A stretch of 64,000 nucleotides of DNA from Limibacter armeniacum (GTDB lineage Bacteria; Bacteroidota; Bacteroidia; Cytophagales; Flammeovirgaceae): positions 1,240,001-1,304,000 of the forward strand of contig NZ_JBAJNO010000008.1 in the NCBI RefSeq assembly GCF_036880985.1, given 5' to 3'. Of the stretch, positions 40,180 through 48,445 are shown piece by piece; the first letter of the stretch is position 1; each line of letters starts with the position of its first letter. A program made the translations under genes and the position numbers. Below the pieces are notes generated by a model. That model searched no databases. It was given only the letters and a program-made list of their open reading frames with translations, and was not told the DNA's origin.

Positions 40180-42354
40180 ATGAAAGAGACACTCTCCGTA
40201 AATGGTATGACCTGTGCTTCATGTGCCAACATCATTGAGCGGCAACTCAAGAAACAGAAAGGCATTCGGGAAGTGCAGGCAAGCTACGCCAACCATTCGG
40301 TGATGGTTGAGTATGATGAGAAGGAAACGGATATAGCGCGATTTTCTCCCTTGTTGGAGCAGTTGGGTTACAGTATTCAGCAAGAGCATGTATCAGTAGC
40401 AGATGGCGAGGGAGATGTGATAAAGGGAGCAACGGAAGCAAGACGGAAACTAATTGTAGCAGTCGTTTTTGCATCGATAGTCATGCTGATAGCCATGGGA
40501 CCTTGGCACGTGCCGTATGCACCTTACCTGATGTTTGGATTGTCGCTACCCGTATTGTTTTATAGTGGCAGGGACTTCTTTGTTTCAGCTTTGAGACATG
40601 CACGCCATTTTTCTGCCAATATGGATACGTTGGTAGCATTGGGAACTTCCGTTGCTTTTATATACAGTGCGGTACTGACTTTCTTTCCTGACCTTTTTGA
40701 GCATGGGGAAAAAGGAGTTTACTATGAGGCAGCGACCATGATCATTACGCTGATTCTAGTAGGGAAATACTTTGAGGCGAGAGCCAAAAGCAAGACTTCG
40801 GCAGCATTGCATGCACTGATGGAACTGGGCGCTAAAATGGCGACAGTGATTAGAAATGGTGAAGAGGTCAAAGTGCCGATAGAAGAGGTCAAGGTAGGAG
40901 ACCGCCTGATGATTAAGGCAGGAGAGAAGATTCCAGTAGATGGCAGGGTAATCAGGGGGACTTCCACTGTGGATGAAAGCATGATTACAGGCGAGTCGGT
41001 TCCTGTTTCTAAAGAAAGGGGAAATACCCTGATTGGTGCTACAATCAACAAGAGCGGTGTCCTGACCATGATCGCAGATAAGGTAGGAAAGGACACGATG
41101 CTTTCTCAGATTGTTGGTATGGTCAAACAGGCACAGGGCAGTAAGGCTCCGGTTCAGCATTTGGCAGATAAGGTTTCAGGTGTTTTTGTACCTGTGGTTA
41201 TTGTAATAGCCGTATTGGCATTTGCCGTTTGGTATTTCCTAGTAGGGACATCATTTACCTTTGCTTTGTCAGTATTGGTATCAGTCCTGATTATATCTTG
41301 CCCGTGTGCTTTGGGATTGGCTACCCCGACCGCTGTAATGGTAGGTGTGGGGAAGGCAGCAAGCAGAGGTGTGTTGTTCAAGGATGCTGAAAGCCTTCAG
41401 AGACTGAGTGAACTGGATGTGATTGCTTTGGACAAGACAGGCACCATTACAAAAGGTCAGCCTGTCGTTACAAAAGAGGTGTGGAAGGTAGACCTAACAC
41501 AACATGAAAAAGAAGAAGTATTGCAGGCTGTATTGGCAATCGAGTCACAATCTGATCACCCATTGGCTTATGCCCTGACTACTTACCTTCATGAAAGAGA
41601 ACTCATCAAACCAGAGGTGGATAAGATAGAAACCTTTGCAGGAAAAGGTATAGCAGCAGAGGTAAGCGGTCACCAGTACAGAGTCGGGAATTACAGGATG
41701 CTTGAAGAAGTCGGAATTGCGGTCTCAGATGAGGACTTGTCCAGTAGTGGAACAGTAGTATTGGTTGCAAGAGATGGGATTTATGCTTGTGGTTTTGTTG
41801 TAGAAGATGTCCTGAAGGAAGAAGTCAAAGATGTATTGGATGAGTTCAATGCTTCCAAAAAAGAGGTTTGGATGCTGACAGGAGATCAGGAACCAGTAGC
41901 CAAGTTTATCGCTGGACAGGCAGGAATAAAACATTACAAGGCTGAACTCTTGCCTGAAGACAAGCTGAAAGTCATTGAAGAACTGCAACTTCAAGGTAAA
42001 AAAGTCGGGATGGTAGGTGATGGTATCAATGATGCGCCAGCCTTAGCCAAAGCAGATATAGGTATTGCAATGGGAACAGGAACCGATGTCGCCATGCAAA
42101 GTGGTTCAGTCACCTTGGTACATGGGGATTTACAAACCCTTTCGGATGCCGTAACGATCTCCAAACAGACCATGAATACCATCAAGCAGAACCTGTTTTT
42201 TGCCTTCTTCTACAATGTGATTGCAATTCCTGTAGCGGCAGGCATACTGTATCCGGCATTTGGCATTTTGCTCAGTCCAATGATTGCGGCAGCTGCCATG
42301 TCATTGAGTTCCATCTCAGTGGTAACCAACAGTATCAGAGCAAGGTATGCATAA
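40180..42354 (+). CDS. copA: P1B-type copper-exporting ATPase
   Basis: 724 residues from the ATG at 40180 (an earlier Met adds residues that lack homology to the family). One N-terminal HMA domain (GMTCASC, 9-15), eight membrane helices including the copper-binding SCPCALG, the phosphorylation site DKTGTITKGQ, the TGES motif (MITGES), and GDGINDAPALAKADIGIAMG of the hinge. This set is typical of Cu(I) exporters. The operon with the HMA protein suggests copper-dependent induction, but no CueR/CopY-type gene or operator is seen beside it. Confidence 0.95.
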   Translation: MKETLSVNGMTCASCANIIERQLKKQKGIREVQASYANHSVMVEYDEKETDIARFSPLLEQLGYSIQQEHVSVADGEGDVIKGATEARRKLIVAVVFASIVMLIAMGPWHVPYAPYLMFGLSLPVLFYSGRDFFVSALRHARHFSANMDTLVALGTSVAFIYSAVLTFFPDLFEHGEKGVYYEAATMIITLILVGKYFEARAKSKTSAALHALMELGAKMATVIRNGEEVKVPIEEVKVGDRLMIKAGEKIPVDGRVIRGTSTVDESMITGESVPVSKERGNTLIGATINKSGVLTMIADKVGKDTMLSQIVGMVKQAQGSKAPVQHLADKVSGVFVPVVIVIAVLAFAVWYFLVGTSFTFALSVLVSVLIISCPCALGLATPTAVMVGVGKAASRGVLFKDAESLQRLSELDVIALDKTGTITKGQPVVTKEVWKVDLTQHEKEEVLQAVLAIESQSDHPLAYALTTYLHERELIKPEVDKIETFAGKGIAAEVSGHQYRVGNYRMLEEVGIAVSDEDLSSSGTVVLVARDGIYACGFVVEDVLKEEVKDVLDEFNASKKEVWMLTGDQEPVAKFIAGQAGIKHYKAELLPEDKLKVIEELQLQGKKVGMVGDGINDAPALAKADIGIAMGTGTDVAMQSGSVTLVHGDLQTLSDAVTISKQTMNTIKQNLFFAFFYNVIAIPVAAGILYPAFGILLSPMIAAAAMSLSSISVVTNSIRARYA

Positions 42355-42380
42355 CACATTTAGAAATTGAAAAATCAAAG

Positions 42381-42416
42381 CGGCAATATACCTTTAAAGT
42401 ATATTGCCGTTTTTTT
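42381..42416 (+). terminator. terminator of the copper operon
   Basis: CGGCAATATA and TATATTGCCG (10 bp) with a 9-base loop, then seven T residues. Confidence 0.9.
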
Positions 42417-42457
42417 GAAATCAATATTGTCGGAGATGGGGAGTGTTTATTTACTTT

Positions 42458-42524
42458 AGCACAAGTAGCGTATTTCTGCACTCGCTATGCTCCCTTGAAA
42501 TACTAATACTTGCACCAGTGGGGG
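42458..42524 (+). repeat. cassette border repeat, copy 1
   Basis: The first of four copies of a 67-bp border (AGCACAAGTAGCG ... CTTGCACCAGTGGGG) found also at 44050-44118, 45651-45718 and 47299-47366. Only here is it not preceded by the 600-bp spacer. It lies between the copA terminator and the first small coding frame, so it marks the start of the array. In reverse complement it resembles the 'GCGAGTG...ACTTGTGC' border seen downstream of each cassette. Confidence 0.85.
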
Positions 42525-42526
42525 TA

Positions 42527-42688
42527 ATGCAAGCTGAAATTAAGAAACTAACCCATGCATTAAAGCAGGAACTGATGGAGCAAAGTGTGAAAGGAACTAA
42601 AAATGTCAATGACTTATTTGGAAAGTCTGATGATGAGGATGTTCTGATAAATGCTGTTAAAAGTATTATTGACAGATTCAATCAATAA
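42527..42688 (+). CDS. 53-residue protein before the immunity-like gene, cassette 1
   Basis: ATG at 42527, 3 bases after the border repeat; product starts MQAEIKKLTHALKQELMEQ and is helical. It ends 2 bases before the immunity-like gene, so the two are coupled. The first 33 codons are almost identical to the first 33 of the gene at 47369, then both diverge completely. It may be the remnant of a toxin tip, or a small partner of the immunity protein. No domain is recognised. Confidence 0.5.
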   Translation: MQAEIKKLTHALKQELMEQSVKGTKNVNDLFGKSDDEDVLINAVKSIIDRFNQ

Positions 42689-42690
42689 AA

Positions 42691-43392
42691 ATGAAATACT
42701 ATAAAATAAGTAAAAAAATACGTTGGGTCGTTATGCATACAGAGCAGGTAGATAACGACTATAAACTAAAAGAAAACTTAGATATACACGGTAATCAAAG
42801 TCGTTGGGAGGAGGCACCTGTGATACCGCTGACCTTGATTTATGATAGTTCCCAGGAAGCTCCTTCAGAGCCTGAATTTCAGGATATCTATAATTGGCAA
42901 CATAACTTGTTGTGGAATATGTGGCCAGAGCCAAGTGGAAATTATTTGGTTATTTCCAAAAGATTTTGGCAAGTATTAAAAACACACACTTTACCAGAGA
43001 ATTTTATATATGATTCTTTGGTTGCTTATAAAGGGGAAAAAAAACCTTATAAGGTTTTTTTTCCAAAAATGATTGAACCATATTGGTTTTGGGAAAACTT
43101 TAATTATAGAAATTCACTTTTCAAAGAATCAAAAAGTTTTAGACCTAATATTGTATATCAATCCAAACTTAGTTTCCAAGACAAGGAAGAAATACTTAAA
43201 GTTAATACAAGTAAGTTTCTAGATGAAGATAGAATGATATACCCTGAGAAAGTAATGCTTAATGAACCATGGGATATTTTTGTATTTGGCATTAACTTTT
43301 TTATTTCTGAACGTTTAAAAGATGCTTTAGAACAGGCTGGTTGTAATGTAGGGCTAGCCAAATATGAAATAGACTTTGAGGTTATTTCATAA
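42691..43392 (+). CDS. immunity-like protein (Imm11/DUF1629-like), cassette 1
   Basis: A 233-residue cytoplasmic, aromatic-rich protein starting MKYYKI and ending FISERLKDALEQAG ... YEIDFEVIS. The start and the end ('iSerlkdal...g......i.fe') are characteristic of Imm11 proteins (DUF1629), immunity partners of polymorphic toxins. It shares the same start and end with the protein at 45908 and is almost identical to the one at 47532. No signal peptide, as expected for an immunity protein acting on an internal toxin domain. Confidence 0.65.
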   Translation: MKYYKISKKIRWVVMHTEQVDNDYKLKENLDIHGNQSRWEEAPVIPLTLIYDSSQEAPSEPEFQDIYNWQHNLLWNMWPEPSGNYLVISKRFWQVLKTHTLPENFIYDSLVAYKGEKKPYKVFFPKMIEPYWFWENFNYRNSLFKESKSFRPNIVYQSKLSFQDKEEILKVNTSKFLDEDRMIYPEKVMLNEPWDIFVFGINFFISERLKDALEQAGCNVGLAKYEIDFEVIS

Positions 43393-43410
43393 TAGGCTTT
43401 CTTATTTATA

Positions 43411-43450
43411 AACAAGGCAGTTTCCATCAAAGGAAGCTGCCTTGTTTATT
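43411..43450 (+). terminator. terminator after immunity gene 1
   Basis: AACAAGGCAGTTTCC and GGAAGCTGCCTTGTTT pair with one mismatch, then ATTT. A nearly identical hairpin follows the gene at 47532 (48253). Confidence 0.75.
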
Positions 43451-43563
43451 TCTCATTAGTTTAAGTATCAACTTAACACCGCAGCTAAACGAATGTAGTT
43501 GTACGTTACTTGTGCTTAATATTTAAGGGAAGCATAAAATATAAGCCATTGGCTTTCACTCCT

Positions 43564-43605
43564 AACAGGTCTTAGTATCTCACACTAAGACCTGTTGTTT
43601 TTTTA
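43564..43605 (+). terminator. terminator 1 of spacer copy A
   Basis: AACAGGTCTTAGT and ACTAAGACCTGTT form a perfect 13-bp stem with a 7-base loop, then G and a T-run. The same hairpin is in spacers B (45165) and C (46813). Confidence 0.9.
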
Positions 43606-43687
43606 AAACAGCACCAACATTTGCATTAGATACACATTACCGTTAGCTTATATAATAAATAAGTTAATCACTTATAAAGACAAAAAA

Positions 43688-43714
43688 GAAAGGGAGCTTC
43701 GGTTCCCTTTTTTT
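43688..43714 (+). terminator. terminator 2 of spacer copy A
   Basis: AAAGGGAGC TTCG GTTCCCTTTTTTT, a stem with a TTCG loop and a T-run. Copies are in spacers B (45290) and C (46936). Confidence 0.85.
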
Positions 43715-44109
43715 ATGCAGATGCCTATAACTGTTGTAATTGAACAGGATGACATAGCGGGGTAATGTACATTTAGTTAAACACAATAAAGAAGATATAA
43801 AGCAAAGTCAAACAGCAAAGAACTTTACTTATCGTTCATTCCATGAATGATTTAAATCGGTAACCCTATATTGTGCTGAAAGTACAATATTCAATAGCAA
43901 AGGACTTTAGTCCTTTGTCTTCCCACTAATGCAGAAATTAGCTCAATAAGCGAGTGAAGCGAATGTAGCAGGGTGTTACTTATGCTTAATATTTTACTAC
44001 TATTAGCAAGAAATTGATTTTTTAATGGGAAGATGAGCGATTAATTATTTTAGGCACAAGTAGCGTATTCTCCACTCGCTATGCTCCCTTGAAATACTAA
44101 TACTTACGC

Positions 44110-44401
44110 CAGTGGGGGTATGTCCAAGGTTCAAAGGACCTTGTTAAGGTGGTTAAAAAGAAGCCTACTATTGTTGGTCGTTCAGAATTTATCAATCAAA
44201 GCAGTGTTGTAGACTTGAGAAAAATTAAGTCAATTATGACAAGTAAAAAAAATACAAATCAACGATTTACAATTTTTAATTGATAAAAATGGAAGAGTCG
44301 TAATTGCAGATCCATTAGATGTTTATGAGAATGTAGCCCCTAACAATAAGAACATTAGGATGATTGACTTATTAATTGAAGTAGTACAAAAAAATAATTA
44401 A
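44110..44401 (+). pseudogene. orphan toxin C-terminus without start, frameshifted, cassette 2
   Basis: From the end of the border repeat (CAG TGG) a frame runs QWGYVQGSKDLVKVVKKKPT and on for 57 codons to a TGA, with a stop 5 codons upstream and no start codon before it except internal ones. A shift of one base in the 8-A run at 44245-44252 joins it to a second frame, INDLQFLIDKNGRVVIADP and on, ending at TAA 44399-44401 across the ATG of the next gene. 'F.IDKNGRVVIADPLDVY' resembles the tail of polymorphic toxin tips. With 7 A residues the whole would be one frame. It cannot be translated as a full toxin here. Confidence 0.55.
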
Positions 44402-44967
44402 TGGACTTTTTAAAATATAACAAGGAAAGAGTAATTTCAAAAAACATTAGTTTGCTTGAGATTTTATTTAGTGATAAGGTGAAAGACCTGATAAGATGTA
44501 GTTTATATAAGGTTGTAATTGGGGAGAACTTTTCAAGTATTGAAGGAGCTTTACTAATAGAGTTATATTCAGGTAGGATTATAGGTTTAAATGGTCAAGA
44601 TGAATTAAATTCAATTGTCACTTGGTTAGAAAAAAGTGAGAAAGGAGAAGTGAATGAAGACTACTACCTTAATGATAATGAAATCTATCCATATACATTA
44701 GCTGAGTATAGTGAAGATTTAAGTAGTATGATAATCAATAAAAAAGCTGCTTTTATTGACGTTGTTTATCAGCAGTATTTTTCGAATTATAAATACATGG
44801 AGCTCCCAAATGAAGTGGGGATAATTGTTGGGTTCGAAGAAGGTGGTTTTATGACTTTAACACATTACCTATTTAATCAATCCAATGATTTAGACTTAAA
44901 GATTACCTCTAATTATCCAATGATTGATACAAACTTATTTAAAATACAAAGAATATCTCCCCAATAG
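44401..44967 (+). CDS. probable immunity protein, cassette 2
   Basis: A 188-residue acidic cytoplasmic protein (MDFLKYNKERVISKNI...) whose ATG overlaps the stop of the toxin remnant (TAATG). It shares no start or end signature with the Imm11-like proteins of the other cassettes. Aspartate/glutamate-rich loops and mixed strands are usual for immunity proteins. The assignment comes from its place directly after a toxin tip; the family is unknown. Confidence 0.5.
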   Translation: MDFLKYNKERVISKNISLLEILFSDKVKDLIRCSLYKVVIGENFSSIEGALLIELYSGRIIGLNGQDELNSIVTWLEKSEKGEVNEDYYLNDNEIYPYTLAEYSEDLSSMIINKKAAFIDVVYQQYFSNYKYMELPNEVGIIVGFEEGGFMTLTHYLFNQSNDLDLKITSNYPMIDTNLFKIQRISPQ

Positions 44968-45071
44968 TTGAGCATTTGCTTAATCGAACTTGACTTCGTC
45001 GAGTTTGAAATCGTCTTCAAGGGACTCTGTCCCGAATCGAGCCACAACATAGGGAATAGTAGAGAATATAA

Positions 45072-45118
45072 AACAAGCCATCGAGTGTGAAAACTTGGTG
45101 GTTTGTTCTTTTTAGATA
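45072..45118 (+). terminator. terminator-like hairpin after cassette 2
   Basis: AACAAGCCATC and GGTGGTTTGTT pair over 11 bp with two G-U pairs, then CTTTTT. The 175 bases after the immunity gene hold nothing else recognisable and join spacer copy B at 45142. Confidence 0.55.
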
Positions 45119-45141
45119 CTAAGTCCTATTAGAGCTAACAT

Positions 45142-45718
45142 TTAAGCCATTGGCTTTCACTCCTAACAGGTCTTAGTGTCAAACACTAAGACCTGTTGTT
45201 TTTTAAAACAGTACCAACATTTGCATAAGGAACACATTACCATTAGTTTATATATCAAACAAGTCAATCACTTTTAAAGACAAAAAAAGAAAGGGGGCTT
45301 CGGTTCCCTTTTTTTATGCAGATACCTATAACTGTTGCAATTGAACAGGATGACATAGCGGGGTAATGTACATTTAGTTAAACACAATAAAGAAGATATA
45401 AAGCAAAGTCAAACAGCAAAGAACTTTACTTATCGTTCATTCCATGAATGATTTAAATCGGTAACCCTATATTGTGCTGAAAGTACAATATTCAATAGCA
45501 AAGGACTTTAGTCCTTTGTCTTCCCACAAATGCAGATATTAGCTCAATAAGCGAGTGAAGCGAATGTTGCAGGGTGTTACTTATGCTTAATATTTTACTA
45601 CTATTAGCAAGGGATTGATTCTTTAGGTGAAGAAGAGCTATTAATTATTTTAGGCACAAGTAGCGTATTTCTGCACTCGCTATGCTCCCTTGAAATACTA
45701 ATACTTACACCAGTGGGG
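45142..45718 (+). repeat. 600-bp spacer, copy B
   Basis: Second spacer copy, starting with AAGCCATTGGCTTTCACTCC, with the same terminators at 45165-45206 and 45290-45315, the same internal hairpins, the border element near 45550 and the inverted border at 45651-45718. It differs from copy A only at scattered bases and lacks the first border element at its left end. Confidence 0.85.
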
Positions 45719-45911
45719 AAAAGAAGTCCACAGGGGTACAGCTAGAAGCCATGATGGTTATGATAAATTTATTGAAAAGTTAATAGATGATGGAACTTTT
45801 GATAATATGCAATCAATAACAGATTTAATCGATGATTTAAAAGCGATTTTCAAGGATGAGTATACTTCACCAAAAACAGTAGGAACTATTAATGATATAG
45901 ACTCATTATGA
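45711..45911 (+). pseudogene. orphan toxin C-terminus without start, cassette 3
   Basis: Starting at the same border position and in the same frame as cassette 2, 66 codons are open (QWGKEVHRGTARSHDGYDKF ... TINDIDSL) with a stop 4 codons upstream and no start at the beginning. The stop overlaps the ATG of the next gene (TTATGA), the usual coupling of toxin and immunity genes. The first residue codons (QWG) are shared with cassette 2, as expected if a common N-terminal toxin part once continued into different tips. No toxin family is recognised. Confidence 0.55.
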
Positions 45912-46669
45912 GATACTTCAAGTTAGAAATTAATTTTATAGAAGGTGTTGTTTCTGACAGTAGAAGGCATGTTTATATAACAGCCTCTGATATCAAAAAC
46001 AGAGATGAAATTCTTTATCAAAAGTCTACCGATAGCACTGACTTTTATCCCGAAGAGGTAGAGTTTGATCCATTATTAGCTGTTGTAAAGACAGACGATG
46101 TAGTGGATGATATTACAACAACCCCCCCAGAGGGAGTTGAAATGGTATTTTCGGATATTATGTATTGGATATATAATGAACCTCATAATGGTAATTTTTA
46201 TACGGTATCACAAAAGTTCAAGGATACAGTAGATCCATTACAAATACCTGAATTTAAGTTTTATAAATCCAGACTTAAAGTGCGAAATGAATTAAGGGAC
46301 GATTATTGGGTTTGGCAATACTTGGATCGAGAAGAAAGTAAGGTAGTGGATGCAGAGAAGACAAGATATAGGTATGTTATAGGGTTGCTTTCTAGGCAAC
46401 AAGAGCCTCTTGGAGAAGACTCTTACTCATTTTCATCTTTTAAGGGGGGACGTGAATTTGGGAAGAATGTTGCAAAACGGGCGAGATTGAAGTATCAAAA
46501 GCTTGTTTTACAAAATCATATGAAGGGTTTTGATTTACTTCCTTTACCAAAAGGATCTATGATTACTCTGATATCTGAACGTTTAAAGAATGCAATAGAA
46601 TCAGCAAACCTTAAAGGCGTTACTATTCAGGAGTTAGATTTTGAAGTGAAATTTTCAGATGATGAATAG
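45908..46669 (+). CDS. immunity-like protein (Imm11/DUF1629-like), cassette 3
   Basis: A 253-residue protein starting MRYFKLEINF and ending LISERLKNAIESANL ... LDFEVKFSDDE. The end matches the ends of the cassette 1 and 4 proteins ('ISERLK.A.e......i.FEV'), while the middle differs strongly, so it is a distant member of the same family. The coupled upstream toxin remnant has unrelated sequence. No signal peptide. Confidence 0.65.
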   Translation: MRYFKLEINFIEGVVSDSRRHVYITASDIKNRDEILYQKSTDSTDFYPEEVEFDPLLAVVKTDDVVDDITTTPPEGVEMVFSDIMYWIYNEPHNGNFYTVSQKFKDTVDPLQIPEFKFYKSRLKVRNELRDDYWVWQYLDREESKVVDAEKTRYRYVIGLLSRQQEPLGEDSYSFSSFKGGREFGKNVAKRARLKYQKLVLQNHMKGFDLLPLPKGSMITLISERLKNAIESANLKGVTIQELDFEVKFSDDE

Positions 46670-46737
46670 CATTCAATACAACCACTTTCCACATTGATTA
46701 AGCAAGGAAGCTTCTATTAACTCAATCAGTGTTCGAA

Positions 46738-47366
46738 CCGAATGCAGAAGAGCGTTACTTGTGCTTAAGATTTAGGAGAAGTATAAAGCATAAGCAATTG
46801 GCTTTCATCCCTAACAGGTCTTAGTATCTCACACTAAGACCTGTTGTTTTTTAAAGCAGTGCCAACATTTGCATAAGGAACACATTACCATTAGCTTATA
46901 TAATAAACAAGTCAATCACTTATAAAGACAAAAAAGAAAGGGAGCTTCGGTTCCCTTTTTTTATGCAGATGCCTATAACTGTTGCAATTGAACAGGATGA
47001 CATAGCGGGTAATGTACATTTAGTTAAACACAACAAAGAAGATTTAAAACCAAGTCAAACAGCAAACAACTTTACTTATCGTCCATTCCATGGAATGATT
47101 TAAATCGGTAACCCTATATTGTGCTGAAAGTACAATATTCAATAGCAAAGGACTTTAGTCCTTTGTCTTCCCACAAATGCAGATATTAGCTCAATAAGCG
47201 AGTGAAGCGAATGTAGCAGGGTGTTACTTATGCTTAATATTTTACTACTATTAGCAAGGGATTGATTTTTTAGGTGAAGAAGAGCTATTAATTATTTTAG
47301 GCACAAGTAGCGTAATTCGGCACTCGCTATGCTCCTTTGAAATACTAATACTTGCACCAGTGGGGG
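46738..47366 (+). repeat. 600-bp spacer, copy C
   Basis: Third spacer copy with the border element GAATGCAGAAGAGCGTTAC at its left, terminators at 46813-46852 and 46936-46962, small hairpins, the border element near 47198 and the inverted border at 47299-47366. A few single-base deletions (for example in CATAGCGGGTAATG) show it is not an exact recent copy. Confidence 0.85.
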
Positions 47367-47368
47367 TA

Positions 47369-47530
47369 ATGCAAGCTGAAATTAAGAAACTAACCCATGC
47401 ATTAAAGCAGGAACTGATGGAGCAAAGTGTGAAAGGAACTAAAAATATCAATGACTTATTTGGCAAGCCTGCTGAGCCTAAAGATATGATAAGAGCAGTT
47501 CAAGAAATTGTAGACCAAAACAGTATTTGA
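47369..47530 (+). CDS. 53-residue protein before the immunity-like gene, cassette 4
   Basis: Same size and start as the gene at 42527 (MQAEIKKLTHALKQELMEQ) but a different C-terminus (GKPAEPKDMIRAVQEIVDQN). Both begin 3 bases after the border repeat. It ends 1 base before the next ATG. The shared start with diverged end is the pattern of tip exchange in modular toxins on a very small scale, or of gene conversion. Confidence 0.5.
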   Translation: MQAEIKKLTHALKQELMEQSVKGTKNINDLFGKPAEPKDMIRAVQEIVDQNSI

Positions 47531-47531
47531 T

Positions 47532-48233
47532 ATGAAGTATTATGAAATAAGTATGAAAGCCTTATGGGTCGTTATGCATACAGAGCAGGTAGATAACGAC
47601 TATAAACTAAAAGAAAACTTAGATATACACGGTAATCAAAATCGTTGGGAGGAGGCACCTGTGATACCGCTGACCTTGATTTATGATAGTTCTCAGGAAG
47701 CACCTTCAGAGCCTGAATTTCAGGATATCTATAATTGGCAACATAACTTGTTGTGGAATATGTGGCCCGAGCCAAGTGGAAATTATTTGGTTATTTCCAA
47801 AAGATTTTGGCAAGTATTAAAAACACACACTTTACCAGAGAATTTTATATATGATTCTTTGGTTGCTTATAAAGGGGGGAAAAAACCTTATAAGGTTTTT
47901 TTTCCAAAAATGATTGAACCATATTGGTTTTGGGGAAACTTTAATTATAGAAATTCACTTTTCAAAGAATCAAAAAGTTTTAGACCTAATATTGTATATC
48001 AATCCAAACTTAGTTTCCAAGACAAGGAAGAAATACTTAAAGTTAATACAAGTAAGTTTCTAGATGAAGATAGAATGATATACCCTGAGAAAGTAATGCT
48101 TAATGAACCATGGGATATTTTTGTATTTGGCATTAACTTTTTTATTTCTGAACGTTTAAAAGATGCTTTAGAACAGGCTGGTTGTAATGTAGGGCTAGCC
48201 ACATATGAAATAGACTTTGAGGTTATTTCATAA
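47532..48233 (+). CDS. immunity-like protein (Imm11/DUF1629-like), cassette 4
   Basis: 233 residues, differing from the cassette 1 protein at only about ten positions (for example KISKKI/EISMKA near residues 5-10, KGEKK/KGGKK, WENF/WGNF, LAKY/LATY). The identity extends into the downstream terminator. Both genes keep an open frame, so both may be functional. The two cassettes are 5 kb apart with two unrelated cassettes between them. Confidence 0.65.
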   Translation: MKYYEISMKALWVVMHTEQVDNDYKLKENLDIHGNQNRWEEAPVIPLTLIYDSSQEAPSEPEFQDIYNWQHNLLWNMWPEPSGNYLVISKRFWQVLKTHTLPENFIYDSLVAYKGGKKPYKVFFPKMIEPYWFWGNFNYRNSLFKESKSFRPNIVYQSKLSFQDKEEILKVNTSKFLDEDRMIYPEKVMLNEPWDIFVFGINFFISERLKDALEQAGCNVGLATYEIDFEVIS

Positions 48234-48252
48234 TAGGCTTTCTTATTTATAA

Positions 48253-48292
48253 ACAAGGCAGTTTCCATTAAAGGAAGCTGCCTTATTTTTAT
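48253..48292 (+). terminator. terminator after immunity gene 4
   Basis: AACAAGGCAGTTTCC and GGAAGCTGCCTT, then ATTTTTAT; same hairpin as at 43411. It marks the right limit of the array: no spacer or border copy follows. Confidence 0.75.
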
Positions 48293-48445
48293 CTTTATAT
48301 CTAAAAGATCATATCACACAGCCCTATAAACGTGATACCTAACCTCAGGGCTAGATATAATATTCAGGCAAACAATAAATAAAATGCGGATGTTACTTGA
48401 TAAGAGAAACAATTAATCAAGGCAATTACGCTTGAACGATCTAGA

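Larger units (their letters stand above)
43491..44118 (+). repeat. 600-bp spacer, copy A
   Basis: Non-coding, present in three near-copies (A here, B 45142-45718, C 46738-47366). In order it holds: a border element (GAATGTAG...ACTTGTGCTTAATATTT), a strong terminator (43564), a second terminator (43688), a block with perfect small hairpins (TATTGTGCT/AGTACAATA; CAAAGGAC TTTA GTCCTTTG), a second border element (AGCGAGTGAAGCGAATG at about 43953) and the inverted border at 44050-44118. No reading frame of note is present. Conservation of hairpins rather than frames suggests a structured RNA or a recombination substrate. Confidence 0.85.

Noticed and set aside
42458-47366. Repeats considered as a CRISPR array
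   Set aside because: Repeats are few, hundreds of bases long and separated by coding units of different sizes; there are no short regular spacers and no cas genes.
42458-48290. Array considered as a classical integron
   Set aside because: No integron integrase is in the window and I could not find the paired core sites (GTTRRRY/RYYYAAC) expected of attC in the border repeats. A different recombination system remains possible.
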